51,393 bases of DNA from contig JAFSVJ010000110.1 of NCBI GenBank assembly GCA_017445025.1, positions 1-51,393 on the forward strand, given 5' to 3'. The translations under genes and the position numbers were made by a program. The notes under the pieces are model-generated. The model saw nothing but the letters and a program-made list of their open reading frames with translations. It ran no database searches and was not told where the DNA came from. This DNA is from Abditibacteriota bacterium. Lineage in GTDB: Bacteria > Armatimonadota > UBA5829. Position 1 is the stretch's first letter, and each line of letters opens with the position of its first letter. Shown piece by piece: positions 25,189 to 33,537 of the stretch.

Positions 25189-26347
25189 TTTCCTTATAGG
25201 CTCTTATGATATAGATAAAACTCCTTTTGAAATATTTAGTGATGACGCTTGTGATTTATTATATAAAATTGAAAGCACCATCAGAAAAGACAGAGAAGCA
25301 AGACTTTACCCTGATGTTATATCCGTAGGTTATTGGTGCAGAAAAGCCAATATTCAAAAGAAAAAAGAAGAGTTTTCTAATGGGGCCTTGCGTATAGGCA
25401 GAGGTCTTGCCTTTCACATAACCCCGGGAAATATTCCCGTAAACTTTTTCTTTTCATTTTTGTTTGCACTTCTTGCGGGAAATGCCAACATTGTTCGTGT
25501 GCCAAGTAAGGATTTTCCGCAAATTAGGATTTTGCTCCGAATCTTAAAAGAGTGTTTGGCAAAGTTTCCGGAAATAGAAAAGCGAGTGGCTTTTGTTAAA
25601 TATGACAGAAGTGACGAAATAACCGGTGAGTTTTCTAAAATTGCGGATGTGAGAGTTATTTGGGGTGGTGACAGGACTGTTGCAAGTGTTCGAGAAATGC
25701 CTTCCAAACCAAGGTGTATTGATATAGCCTTTGCGGACAGATTTTCTGTATCTGTTATAGATAGCGAAAGTGTTTTAAGCTCTGAGCCTCAAGTTATAGA
25801 AAGATTGGTGACAGGTTTCTATAACGATACATATTTAATGGACCAAAATGCTTGTTCTTCTCCAAGGTTGATTTTTTGGACAGGTAACAGTGAAGAGGGA
25901 AAAGAGAGATTTTGGCTTTCTCTTTATGAAAAAGCAAAAAAGTCTTATAATCTTCAAGCCTCAGTTGCTGTGGATAAATACACAAGGCTTTGCCAAGATT
26001 TAATGGATAGAGATGATATAGCAAAGCAAAAATCCTTTGGTAATCTCTTAAATATTATTTCATTAAAAGGTGCCCCCGAGGATACAAAATCTTGTGAGGG
26101 CTTTGGTGGATACTTTTATCAAACAGATATAAATGATTTTAGTGAAATTTCAAAGGTTTGCGATGAAAGACTTCAAACCATAACTTATTTTGGAATAGAT
26201 CCAAAGGAATTGGCACAGGACATTATTAAAAATAATTGTCTCGGTTGTGACAGAATAGTCCCCATAGGACAGGCTATGGACATAGATTTAATGTGGGACG
26301 GTTTTGATTTAATCAGAACCATGTCAAGAAAAATTGACATTAGATAG
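25175..26347 (+). CDS. LuxC-like acyl-CoA/acyl-protein reductase
   Basis: An aldehyde-dehydrogenase-fold enzyme that reduces a thioester to an aldehyde with NADPH. At 390 residues it is shorter than bioluminescence LuxC (about 480). It keeps HITPGNIPVNFFFSF and the catalytic cysteine in DQNACSSPR (C227), plus the C-terminal CDRIVPIGQAMD segment. The N-terminus is trimmed. It overlaps luxE-like by 14 nt and precedes two SDR genes. The natural acyl substrate is unknown; ACP- or LuxE-bound acyl groups are likely donors. Confidence 0.87.
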   Translation: MNDVNFLIGSYDIDKTPFEIFSDDACDLLYKIESTIRKDREARLYPDVISVGYWCRKANIQKKKEEFSNGALRIGRGLAFHITPGNIPVNFFFSFLFALLAGNANIVRVPSKDFPQIRILLRILKECLAKFPEIEKRVAFVKYDRSDEITGEFSKIADVRVIWGGDRTVASVREMPSKPRCIDIAFADRFSVSVIDSESVLSSEPQVIERLVTGFYNDTYLMDQNACSSPRLIFWTGNSEEGKERFWLSLYEKAKKSYNLQASVAVDKYTRLCQDLMDRDDIAKQKSFGNLLNIISLKGAPEDTKSCEGFGGYFYQTDINDFSEISKVCDERLQTITYFGIDPKELAQDIIKNNCLGCDRIVPIGQAMDIDLMWDGFDLIRTMSRKIDIR

Positions 26348-26356
26348 GAGAGAGAT

Positions 26357-27100
26357 ATGCTCTTAGAAGGTAAAAATGCTGTTATTACAGGATGTAAGCA
26401 AGGAATAGGCTTTAAAACACTCCAAATATTTGCCGCAGAAGGAGCAAATATTTGGGCTTTCACGGAAGAGCTGACAGATGAATTAAATGCCAAAATAAAA
26501 GAATTACAAGATAAGTATAATATTTGGATAAAACCTCTTGTTTGTGATTATATGGATGAAGAATCCATAAAGGTTGCTTTGAAATCTGTAATGAGTGATA
26601 AACAACCTGTGGATTGTTTGGTAAACGTTGCGGGTATTACTCACAATGCTCTTTTCCATATGACAAGTATGGAGGATTTTAAGAGAGTATTTCAAATAGA
26701 TTTTCTTGCTCAAATGCAAGTGACACAATTTATCACAAAATTGATGCTCCGAAACAAACAAGGTAGTGTCATATTTGTGGCAAGTGATGCAGGTGTAATA
26801 GGTAATGCGGGACAAGTTGCTTATGCCGCAGCAAAGGGTGCCTTAATCTCTGCCATGAGGACCATCTCCTCTGAATTGGGCAGTAGAGGTATAAGAGCAA
26901 ATGCCATTGCTCCCGGGGTTATAGATACTGCTATGACTCAAGCTTTGACAGAAGAACAGAGAGATAAAATAATGCTTACCGCCGATATAAAGAGATTGGG
27001 AACCCCTGAAGAAGTGGGTAAACTTTTGGCTTTTCTTGCCTCTGATTATTCTTCATACATTACAGGTCAAGTCATTAGAATAAACGGTGGAATAAAATAG
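26357..27100 (+). CDS. Short-chain dehydrogenase/reductase (FabG-like) 1
   Basis: A 247-residue classical SDR. It has NAD(P) loop TGCKQGIG (11-18), NVAGIT, catalytic Ser in VASDAG, and YAAAK for the Tyr/Lys pair, ending in the FabG-type SSYITGQVIRINGG. Such enzymes interconvert ketones and alcohols on ACP/CoA thioesters or small keto compounds. TAGGAGAG at the LuxC-like stop provides the ribosome-binding site. It is a paralogue of the next SDR; a 23-nt stretch near both starts is identical, indicating local duplication. It probably reduces a keto intermediate made by the LuxC/transketolase enzymes. Confidence 0.9.
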   Translation: MLLEGKNAVITGCKQGIGFKTLQIFAAEGANIWAFTEELTDELNAKIKELQDKYNIWIKPLVCDYMDEESIKVALKSVMSDKQPVDCLVNVAGITHNALFHMTSMEDFKRVFQIDFLAQMQVTQFITKLMLRNKQGSVIFVASDAGVIGNAGQVAYAAAKGALISAMRTISSELGSRGIRANAIAPGVIDTAMTQALTEEQRDKIMLTADIKRLGTPEEVGKLLAFLASDYSSYITGQVIRINGGIK

Positions 27101-27107
27101 TTAAATC

Positions 27108-27163
27108 TGTCCCCCTAAACTCGAAGAGTTTGGGGGGTGGCAAGCCGAAGGCTTGACGGGGGG
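27108..27163. repeat. Two-stem scaffold repeat, copy B
   Basis: TGTCCCCCT (27108-27116), stem 1 AAACTC-GAA-GAGTTT (27117-27131), GGGGGGTGG (27132-27140), stem 2 CAAGCC-GAA-GGCTTG (27141-27155), ACGGGGGG (27156-27163). Its G run lies 5 nt upstream of the next start codon and could act as ribosome-binding site or occlude it. Confidence 0.88.
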
Positions 27164-27168
27164 ATGGA

Positions 27169-27918
27169 ATGACGAGGCTCTTAGAAAATAAAAATGCTGT
27201 TATTACAGGATGCAACAGAGGTATCGGTTTTGCAACCTTGAAGCTTTTTGCGGAAAAGGGTTGTAATGTATGGGCTTGTGTTAGATGTGAAAACAAGGAA
27301 TTTGAAAAAAAAGCAGAAACCATTGCCAAAGAAAATAATGTGTGGATAAAGCCTGTTTATTTTGATCTTGGAAACAGTGAAGAAATTAAAGCCGGAATTA
27401 AACAAATAAGAGAGAATAAAGAAAAAATAGACATCCTTGTGAACAATGCGGGAATAGAGCAACAAGGGGGATTTTTTCAAATGACACCTATGGCTGTTTT
27501 TGAAAAGATTTTTAAAATAAATGTTTTTGCACAAATAGAATTCTCTCAATATATAACCAAATTAATGATGAGAAATAAAGCCGGAAGTGTTATTAATCTC
27601 TCTTCTTGTGCGGGAATAGATATGACCGGTGGATATATGGCTTATTCCGCCTCAAAGGCTGCCATAATCTCCGTCACAAAAACTATGGCAAGCGAGCTTA
27701 TCAATTATGGTATAAGAGTTAATGCCATAGCTCCCGGAATAGTAGAAACGCAGATGAGCAGAGGATTGACTGACGAGGCAAGAGAGAATACCAAGAATTC
27801 TTCCTTAATGAACAGAATAGGGGAGCCGGAAGAAATAGCTGAGGCTATAGCATTTTTAGCTTCAGATGCTTCTTCATATATGACCGGGCAGGTTTTGAGA
27901 GTAGACGGTGGTATGTAA
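27169..27918 (+). CDS. Short-chain dehydrogenase/reductase (FabG-like) 2
   Basis: A 249-residue SDR paralogous to the preceding one. It has TGCNRGIG (14-21), NNAGIEQ, catalytic Ser in NLSSCAG, and YSASK, ending SSYMTGQVLRVDGG. The start at ATG 27169 is preceded only by the G-rich tail of scaffold repeat B, which is unusual for this locus. Its stop overlaps the next start (TAATG), beginning a chain of one-base overlaps through the split transketolase to the acyltransferase. Keeping two SDRs suggests two separate redox steps or stereochemistries. Confidence 0.9.
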   Translation: MTRLLENKNAVITGCNRGIGFATLKLFAEKGCNVWACVRCENKEFEKKAETIAKENNVWIKPVYFDLGNSEEIKAGIKQIRENKEKIDILVNNAGIEQQGGFFQMTPMAVFEKIFKINVFAQIEFSQYITKLMMRNKAGSVINLSSCAGIDMTGGYMAYSASKAAIISVTKTMASELINYGIRVNAIAPGIVETQMSRGLTDEARENTKNSSLMNRIGEPEEIAEAIAFLASDASSYMTGQVLRVDGGM

Positions 27919-28763
27919 TGAATAATAATTTTCTTGTGGATGAAAATAAAATAACAGAATTGAAATTAACTGCCAAAAATATGCGTCTTAATATGCTGGA
28001 TATGATGAAAAACGCAGGAGCTAACGGTGCTCATATTGGTGGAGCATATTCAGCTTGTGAAGTTTTGGCATGTTTATATAAAGGTTTGTTAAATATCAAT
28101 CCCGCAAGTCCTCTTGATCCAAACAGAGACAGGTTTATTTTGAGTAAAGGTCATGTGGCTCTTGCTTTATATTCTGCCTTATATGAAGCAGGATTTATAA
28201 CTAAAGAAGAATTGTTCTCTTTTGAAGAAAATGAAAGTCATTTCGGAACTCATTGTTCTAAATATGTGGAAAAGGGCATAGAGCTTTCCAGCGGAAGTCT
28301 TGGTTTGGGTTTGTCTTATGGTTGTGGCTGTGCCTACATGGCTAAACTTAATAAACAGAATTATGATACTGTCGTTCTTGTGGGGGACGGTGAATGTAAT
28401 GAAGGTTCTGTTTGGGAAGCTGTTCAGTCCTGTGCAAAGTTTAAATTGGATAATCTTATTTTGGTAATTGATATCAATAAACAGTGTTTAGACGGGTTTA
28501 CGGAAAATGTAATGTCTATATATGATTTTGATACCATATTTAAGGGTTTTGGCTGGAATGTTAAGTCCATAAACGGAAATAATGTCAAGGAAGTTTGCGA
28601 AGCTTTCACAACCACCCCAAGAAATAATAAACCTACTGTCCTTCTATCCCACACACTAAAAGGCTTTGGTCTTTCATTGACTGAAAATAAAACAGGTTGG
28701 CACCACGCATCTCTAACCCAAGAACAATATGATCAAGCTAAAGCTGAATTGGAGGCCAAATAA
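27918..28763 (+). CDS. Transketolase, N-terminal half
   Basis: This 281-residue subunit carries the thiamine-diphosphate pyrophosphate/Mg site GDGECNEGSVWEA (the GDG...N motif), with conserved His residues in LSKGHVALALY and GFGLSLTENKTGWHH. Transketolases transfer a two-carbon ketol group between aldoses; split N/C forms are frequent in secondary clusters. It joins its partner through a TAATG overlap. Next to the LuxC-like aldehyde producer, a plausible job is adding C2 to a non-sugar or modified aldehyde. Ordinary pentose-phosphate function is the alternative. Confidence 0.9.
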   Translation: MNNNFLVDENKITELKLTAKNMRLNMLDMMKNAGANGAHIGGAYSACEVLACLYKGLLNINPASPLDPNRDRFILSKGHVALALYSALYEAGFITKEELFSFEENESHFGTHCSKYVEKGIELSSGSLGLGLSYGCGCAYMAKLNKQNYDTVVLVGDGECNEGSVWEAVQSCAKFKLDNLILVIDINKQCLDGFTENVMSIYDFDTIFKGFGWNVKSINGNNVKEVCEAFTTTPRNNKPTVLLSHTLKGFGLSLTENKTGWHHASLTQEQYDQAKAELEAK

Positions 28764-29734
28764 TGGAATATAATGCAAGAAATGCCATGGAATGGTCTCG
28801 TTTAAGTTCAAGAAAGGTTTTGGGCAGTGTCTTTTGTCAGTTGGCACAAGAGAAAGATTTTATTGTTATGGTGGCGGATGTGGCTTCCTCTACCTCCTTA
28901 GGTGATTTTGTTTCCCAATATCCCGAAAGATTTATCAATGTAGGGATTGCCGAAACCAATATGGTTGCTATGGCAACAGGTATTGCAGAGACAGGAAAAA
29001 ATGTTTTTGTAATGACCTTTGCTCCTTTTGCTTCCATGAGATGCTTTGAGGCTGTAAGGACATACGTGGGATATATGAATGCCAATGTTAAAATAATAGG
29101 TCTTGCCTCAGGTTTAAGCATGGGGGTTGGAGGTAATACCCATTTCGGACTTGAAGATGTTTCTTTAATGAGAACCATTCCCGGTATGACTGTGGTATCT
29201 CCCGCTGATTGCACGGAAACTGTTAAAACCATAGAAAAAGCTATGGACTTTAGGGGTCCTATGTATATTAGGCTTACGGGTGTTAACGGAAACCCAATTG
29301 TATACAAAGATGATTATGATTTTGCTATTGGAAAAGGGAACATTTTACGAGAAGGGGAGCGGACTCTCATAATTGCTTGCGGAATGTGTGTAAACGAGTG
29401 TAATCGTGCCGCAAAAGTTCTCTCAAAAGAGGGTATCACTCCTACTGTTGTTGATATGCATACAATAAAGCCTCTCGATGAGGAGTTGTTACACAGTCTT
29501 CTAAAAACTCACCAAAATGTGGTGGTGGCAGAAGAGCATACCCTTATAGGTGGATTAGGCTCAGCAATAAGTGAGTTTATTACAAAGAATAATTATAAGA
29601 ACAATCTAAAGTGTATTGGTTTGCCGGACAAATTTGGTCCTGTGGCAAATTACGGCTATCTGCAAGAATATTATGGATTAAACGCCAAAAGCATAGCAGT
29701 TACCGTTTCAAATTTTGTAAAGGAGAATCAATAA
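28763..29734 (+). CDS. Transketolase, C-terminal half
   Basis: The 323-residue partner subunit holds the pyrimidine-binding domain. It has catalytic Glu in RFINVGIAETNMVAMA, followed by TFAPFASMRCFEAVR and HFGLEDVSLMRTIPGM, and the C-terminal transketolase domain from about residue 190. It is expected to form a heterotetramer with the upstream half. It is coupled on both sides by TAATG overlaps. Confidence 0.9.
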   Translation: MEYNARNAMEWSRLSSRKVLGSVFCQLAQEKDFIVMVADVASSTSLGDFVSQYPERFINVGIAETNMVAMATGIAETGKNVFVMTFAPFASMRCFEAVRTYVGYMNANVKIIGLASGLSMGVGGNTHFGLEDVSLMRTIPGMTVVSPADCTETVKTIEKAMDFRGPMYIRLTGVNGNPIVYKDDYDFAIGKGNILREGERTLIIACGMCVNECNRAAKVLSKEGITPTVVDMHTIKPLDEELLHSLLKTHQNVVVAEEHTLIGGLGSAISEFITKNNYKNNLKCIGLPDKFGPVANYGYLQEYYGLNAKSIAVTVSNFVKENQ

Positions 29735-30384
29735 TGAAATTATTAATTTATGGTGCAGGTGGTTTGGGACGAGAATATTGCGACATTGCTACTCGTATCA
29801 ACAATATAGAAAGCAAATGGACAGAGATTGCCTTTATTGATGATAATAAGCAAGAAAATGAATATTATAACCATCCGGTTTATACTTTTGATGAGATTTC
29901 TTCTTTTGACAGAAAAGATACTGAGTTTGTAGTAGGTGTGGGAAACCCTGCCACAAGAGAATTGCTCTTTAATAAAATGAAAGAGGGTGGATTTACCGGG
30001 GCTGTTTTGTTGGACCCTCAGGCTTCCATTTCTCCCAGTGCTACATTTAAAGAAGGTGCTGTGGTTTCCGCTTTTGTTTTAATTTCCTCCTTGTCAACTT
30101 TGTGTGAAAACTCTTTGGTTCTTCCCGGTGCTGTAATAGGACACGATGTGACTGTGGGAAAACATTCCTTCGTTTGTTGTAATTGTTCTATTGGTGGAAA
30201 TGTTAAAATCGGAGAGCGAGTATTCTTTGCTGAAAACGTTCCTTGTAAAGAAGGTTTGACCATAGGGGACGACAGTGTTATGTCTTTGGGCGCTGTTATT
30301 TTAAGAGATGTGCCTGAAAGTGTTATTATGTTTGGTAACCCTGCTCGTGCCATGAGAAATAACGACGAGAAAAAGGTGTTTTAA
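29734..30384 (+). CDS. NeuD/PglD-like acyltransferase (hexapeptide repeat)
   Basis: A 216-residue sugar O/N-acyltransferase. An N-terminal Rossmann-like domain (LLIYGAGGLGREY, 3-15) is followed by left-handed beta-helix hexapeptides from about residue 92 and the catalytic His in VIGHDVTVG; it ends with the usual VIMFGNPAR. PglD-type enzymes acetylate 4-amino sugars made by PglE-type aminotransferases such as the one at 16704; NeuD-type enzymes acetylate nonulosonates. The start is ATG 29734 (AAAGGAG upstream, TAATG overlap), not an earlier in-frame ATG inside the transketolase gene. The acyl donor could be acetyl-CoA or the locus ACP. Confidence 0.87.
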   Translation: MKLLIYGAGGLGREYCDIATRINNIESKWTEIAFIDDNKQENEYYNHPVYTFDEISSFDRKDTEFVVGVGNPATRELLFNKMKEGGFTGAVLLDPQASISPSATFKEGAVVSAFVLISSLSTLCENSLVLPGAVIGHDVTVGKHSFVCCNCSIGGNVKIGERVFFAENVPCKEGLTIGDDSVMSLGAVILRDVPESVIMFGNPARAMRNNDEKKVF

Positions 30385-31308
30385 GTGGATAATCCTTTAA
30401 TTTCTGTTATAGTTCCTGTCTATAATGTGGAAAAATATCTCCCAAAGTGTATTGACAGTATTATAAATCAAACCTATAAGAATTTGGAAATAATACTTGT
30501 GGACGATGGCAGTCCGGATAACTCTCCGAAGATTTGTGATGAGTATGCCCAAAAGGATAACAGAATAAAAGTTATTCATAAGAAAAACGGTGGCAGAGCT
30601 GACGCAAGGAATGTTGCCATTGATGTTGCTGAGGGTGATTATATAGGTTTTGTAGACAGTGACGACTATATAGCAGATAATTTTTATGAGTTGTTATTGA
30701 AAGCAGTTTTAGATAACAATGCAGATATAAGTATATGTTCTTCAAAATGTGTGGACGAAGAAGATAAGGAAGTGGAATCTATATTCCATTTTGATGTCAA
30801 GGACGAAGTTTTAGACAAAAAAGAAGCTTTGGGAAAACTTGTTCAAGGCAATTTATCTTTTGTCACTCTTGTCACCAAATTATATCATAAAAAGCTTTTT
30901 AATAATGTGAGATATCCTTTGGGAGTTCACCACGAAGACGAATATTTTGCTCATCATATTATAGGGGAAGCGGATAGAGTTGCTTGTATTAGTGATGAAA
31001 TATATTATTATCTCGTCACAAGAAATGACAGTTTTATGCACGAAGTCAATCCGGACAAAACCATAGACAGTTTGTATGCAGCTTTTGACAGATATAAATG
31101 TGTAAAGTCTTTAAAATATGATGATTTGGCAAATATACAGTTAAATCAAGTATACGGAAAATTAATTTTGTGTATAAAACAATTGGATCTTAAAAAATAT
31201 AAGAAAGAAATAAAAAAATATGTTAATATAGTTTTTAAATTATATTTCCCAAAGAAAGAAGCTTTTAAGATTTTGGGAATTTATTTTAAAAAGGTATTAA
31301 AAGTGTAA
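30385..31308 (+). CDS. Glycosyltransferase family 2
   Basis: A 307-residue inverting GT-A glycosyltransferase. It has ISVIVPVYNVEKYLPKCIDS at the N-terminus, VDDGSPDNS, and the metal-binding FVDSDD (DxD) near residue 91, with an acceptor-side EDEYFAHH segment. It uses a GTG start placed immediately after the preceding stop, which implies coupling. Donor and acceptor are unknown. Confidence 0.9.
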   Translation: MDNPLISVIVPVYNVEKYLPKCIDSIINQTYKNLEIILVDDGSPDNSPKICDEYAQKDNRIKVIHKKNGGRADARNVAIDVAEGDYIGFVDSDDYIADNFYELLLKAVLDNNADISICSSKCVDEEDKEVESIFHFDVKDEVLDKKEALGKLVQGNLSFVTLVTKLYHKKLFNNVRYPLGVHHEDEYFAHHIIGEADRVACISDEIYYYLVTRNDSFMHEVNPDKTIDSLYAAFDRYKCVKSLKYDDLANIQLNQVYGKLILCIKQLDLKKYKKEIKKYVNIVFKLYFPKKEAFKILGIYFKKVLKV

Positions 31309-31313
31309 AAGAT

Positions 31314-31988
31314 ATGAAAATTAAAGCTCTGGTAGCTGTCCGAAGCGGTTCAATAAGAGTTGAAAATAAGAATTTGCGTCCTTTTTGTAACTCAAATTTA
31401 ATAAAAGTAAAGTTAGAGCAGTTAAAAAGAATTCCAGAACTTGACGGAATAGTTTTAAATTCAAATGATGAAACTATGCTTGCAATAGGTAAAGAAATGG
31501 GAGTAGAAACCGTAAAAAGAGACCCTTACTATGCTTCTAATTCTGTTGTGATGAGTGATGTTTATGTAAATATGGCAGAAAATATAGATACAGATATTAT
31601 TGTTTATGCCAATGTGACCAATCCTATTTTGCAAGATGAAACATTAAGTGCTGCCATTAATTTTTATAAAGAACATTGTGGAGAATACGATTCCGTAAAT
31701 TCTGCTCATCCCATTAAAGAGTTTCTGTGGCTTGACGGCAAGCCTATCAATTACGATCCCTTAAATCAACCTCGAAGTCAGGATTTACCTAATATTATGT
31801 GTATAAATTTTGCATTTAGTATTTTACCGAAGGAATTAATGATAAGCGGCAGAAATGTAGTTGGCAGAAAGCCTTATTTGTATCCCATAGACTGTTTTGA
31901 AGCAACAGATATAGATAATATGTTAGATTTCGAAATAGCCGAATTTTTGTATAAAGAGTATGTTATGCAAGGAAAAAGTTTGAAATAG
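31314..31988 (+). CDS. CMP-nonulosonate/acylneuraminate cytidylyltransferase family (NeuA-like)
   Basis: The 224-residue protein has the nucleotide loop VAVRSGSIRVENKNLRPF (8-25) of the CMP-sugar synthetase family (NeuA, KdsB-like), which activates acidic 2-keto sugars with CTP. No NeuB or NeuC homologue is in the window, so the substrate may come from elsewhere or not be a sialic acid; the LuxC/transketolase products are one candidate. It follows the GT2 gene by 5 nt and precedes a LicD gene. Confidence 0.85.
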   Translation: MKIKALVAVRSGSIRVENKNLRPFCNSNLIKVKLEQLKRIPELDGIVLNSNDETMLAIGKEMGVETVKRDPYYASNSVVMSDVYVNMAENIDTDIIVYANVTNPILQDETLSAAINFYKEHCGEYDSVNSAHPIKEFLWLDGKPINYDPLNQPRSQDLPNIMCINFAFSILPKELMISGRNVVGRKPYLYPIDCFEATDIDNMLDFEIAEFLYKEYVMQGKSLK

Positions 31989-32011
31989 ATATTTCATAGT
32001 TAGGAGTGAAT

Positions 32012-33052
32012 ATGTTTAGAACATTTACTTTAAGTGAAGTTCATGATATTGCACTTGATCTTTTAAAGAATGTAGATAAAATATTAAGAGAAGAAAAGAT
32101 TTGGTATTCTTTAACTTACGGATCCGTCTTAGGAGCTATAAGACATAATGGCTTTGTTCCCTGGGATGGGGATGTGGACATGTATGTCTATTATAAGGAT
32201 TTAGATAGAGTAGTTGCTGTCTTAAGGGAAAAGTTGCCGGAAAAATATTATATTGATTATTTTGATATAAACAGTAAATATTCACATTTCTTTCCGAGGA
32301 TAAGTTTAACCGGATATGACAGCAAGAATTTTCATATAGATCTTTTTTACTTGGTTGGTTTGCCTAATGATAAAAAGGAACAAGTAAAATTTTTCAAGCA
32401 AACTCAGTTTTATATTAATCTTCTTAATGCCAAAAAGAGAGATTATAATACCAAATATTTACAAAATATATATTCCAAATTTTATAAAAGGGCTATCTTT
32501 AAATTCTTCTTAAAACATTTTATGCCGGAAGAAAAAATAAAGGCAAAATATAAAGAATTATGTCTTAAGTATCCTATAGAAGATGCCAAATATGTGAATT
32601 TCCCCATAGAGCCTGATTTTAGAAAAAGTATTATTGATAAATCATACTTTGAGAATGAAAGAATTTGTGATTTTGAGGATATTACTTTATCCATTCCGGA
32701 AAAATCAGAAGAGTTTATGACATTCCACTATGGAGATTATAAACAATATCCAAACTTAAAAGGAAGAAATTTAGGGTTTAATTCAATAGTTGAAGGTTCT
32801 CCCTTAGACAGAAAAAGAGTATTGTTTACTTATAATGAAGAGAAAACCTTTGAAGAGAATGTTTTTGATATAATTAATCTTAAAAATTATGACAATTTAG
32901 TTTTTTGTCTTGTGCCAAAAAAGTATAAACCTTTTATTCAACAATTAAGATGTGTGGATGATGTTATTGAAAAAGATAGGTATTCACAAGAAGAATTGTT
33001 TAGAATATATGAAATAGAAAATCCGGAAATTGGTTCCGAGGGAGGAAATTAA
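32012..33052 (+). CDS. LicD-family phosphotransferase 1
   Basis: LicD proteins transfer phosphocholine, glycerol- or ribitol-phosphate from CDP donors to glycans. The 346-residue protein has YSLTYGSVLGAIRHNGFVPW followed by DGDVDMYV; the usual DDDxDI metal motif has Gly at its second position. FHIDLFYLVG supplies the second acidic site. The C-terminal ~100 residues (from about ~250) are an extra region with EKSEEFMTFHYGDYKQYP. TAGGAG at 32001-32006 selects ATG 32012 over the GTG at 32006. It is the last gene before the 485-nt palindrome-rich gap. Confidence 0.87.
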   Translation: MFRTFTLSEVHDIALDLLKNVDKILREEKIWYSLTYGSVLGAIRHNGFVPWDGDVDMYVYYKDLDRVVAVLREKLPEKYYIDYFDINSKYSHFFPRISLTGYDSKNFHIDLFYLVGLPNDKKEQVKFFKQTQFYINLLNAKKRDYNTKYLQNIYSKFYKRAIFKFFLKHFMPEEKIKAKYKELCLKYPIEDAKYVNFPIEPDFRKSIIDKSYFENERICDFEDITLSIPEKSEEFMTFHYGDYKQYPNLKGRNLGFNSIVEGSPLDRKRVLFTYNEEKTFEENVFDIINLKNYDNLVFCLVPKKYKPFIQQLRCVDDVIEKDRYSQEELFRIYEIENPEIGSEGGN

Positions 33053-33537
33053 AGATTTCCAAATCACAAAAGCTTGGGTTGTTGGCAAGACTTATTAGGC
33101 TTCTATCGTAAAATTCGCATACTTACAAATTTTACTCCTGACCACCCACCGGCTTCGCCGGTCCCCCCTCCTTGAAAGGAATTTGCGGTTGCAAATTCAG
33201 TTCAAAGAGGGTGAATCTAACGACTTTACGTAGCACTAAATCCCAAAAAGTCTTGCTACGCTACGACTTTTCGGGTTGAATTGCGGCAATCTCGGGGTCC
33301 CCAAAAAGTTGAGCGAATAGCGAAAACTTTTAGGGGTGAGAAATAAGCATCGCTTTTTTGTAAAAACGACAACAACTTGTCGTTTTTAGCAAGAGCCGGA
33401 AAATCTATGATTTTTCGGTGCCCGACGGCAAAAATCTTTATCACTAAAGATTTTTGACTAGACCTTTGGTGGGGGGGAGAAGTAAGTTCAAAGAGGGTGA
33501 AAGTAATAACTTGGTTTTTGTGTGAAAAGTTTTTGTC
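33053..33537. repeat. Palindrome cluster in a 485-nt gene-free gap
   Basis: No ORF with protein character lies here. In order it contains ACCGGC-TTC-GCCGGT (33148-33162), C6, TCCTT-GA-AAGGA (33069+100 to 33180), GAATTTGC-GGTT-GCAAATTC (33179-33198), a CCCaAAAAGTC/GACTTTTcGGG stem (33242-33275), CCCCAAAAAGTT/AACTTTTAGGGG (33299-33336), AAAAACGACAA/TTGTCGTTTTT (33362-33387), CCGGAAAATC/GATTTTTCGG (33396-33418) and AAAAATCTTTA/TAAAGATTTTT (33430-33455). Direct repeats AGTTCAAAGAGGGTGAA at 33199-33215 and 33485-33501 bracket the last five stems. Confidence 0.75.

Noticed and set aside
24139..26347. Bioluminescence (lux) operon
   Set aside because: LuxE- and LuxC-like genes are present but no luciferase (luxAB) or flavin reductase is found, and all neighbours are glycan genes.
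29611..29733. Earlier in-frame ATG extending the NeuD/PglD-like protein by 41 residues
   Set aside because: The extension lies wholly inside the transketolase gene, is not hydrophobic or conserved-looking, and ATG 29734 has AAAGGAG and begins the typical Rossmann motif.
33256..33444. Small - strand open frame in the palindrome-rich gap
   Set aside because: It runs through several perfect hairpins, has no initiation signals and no protein character.
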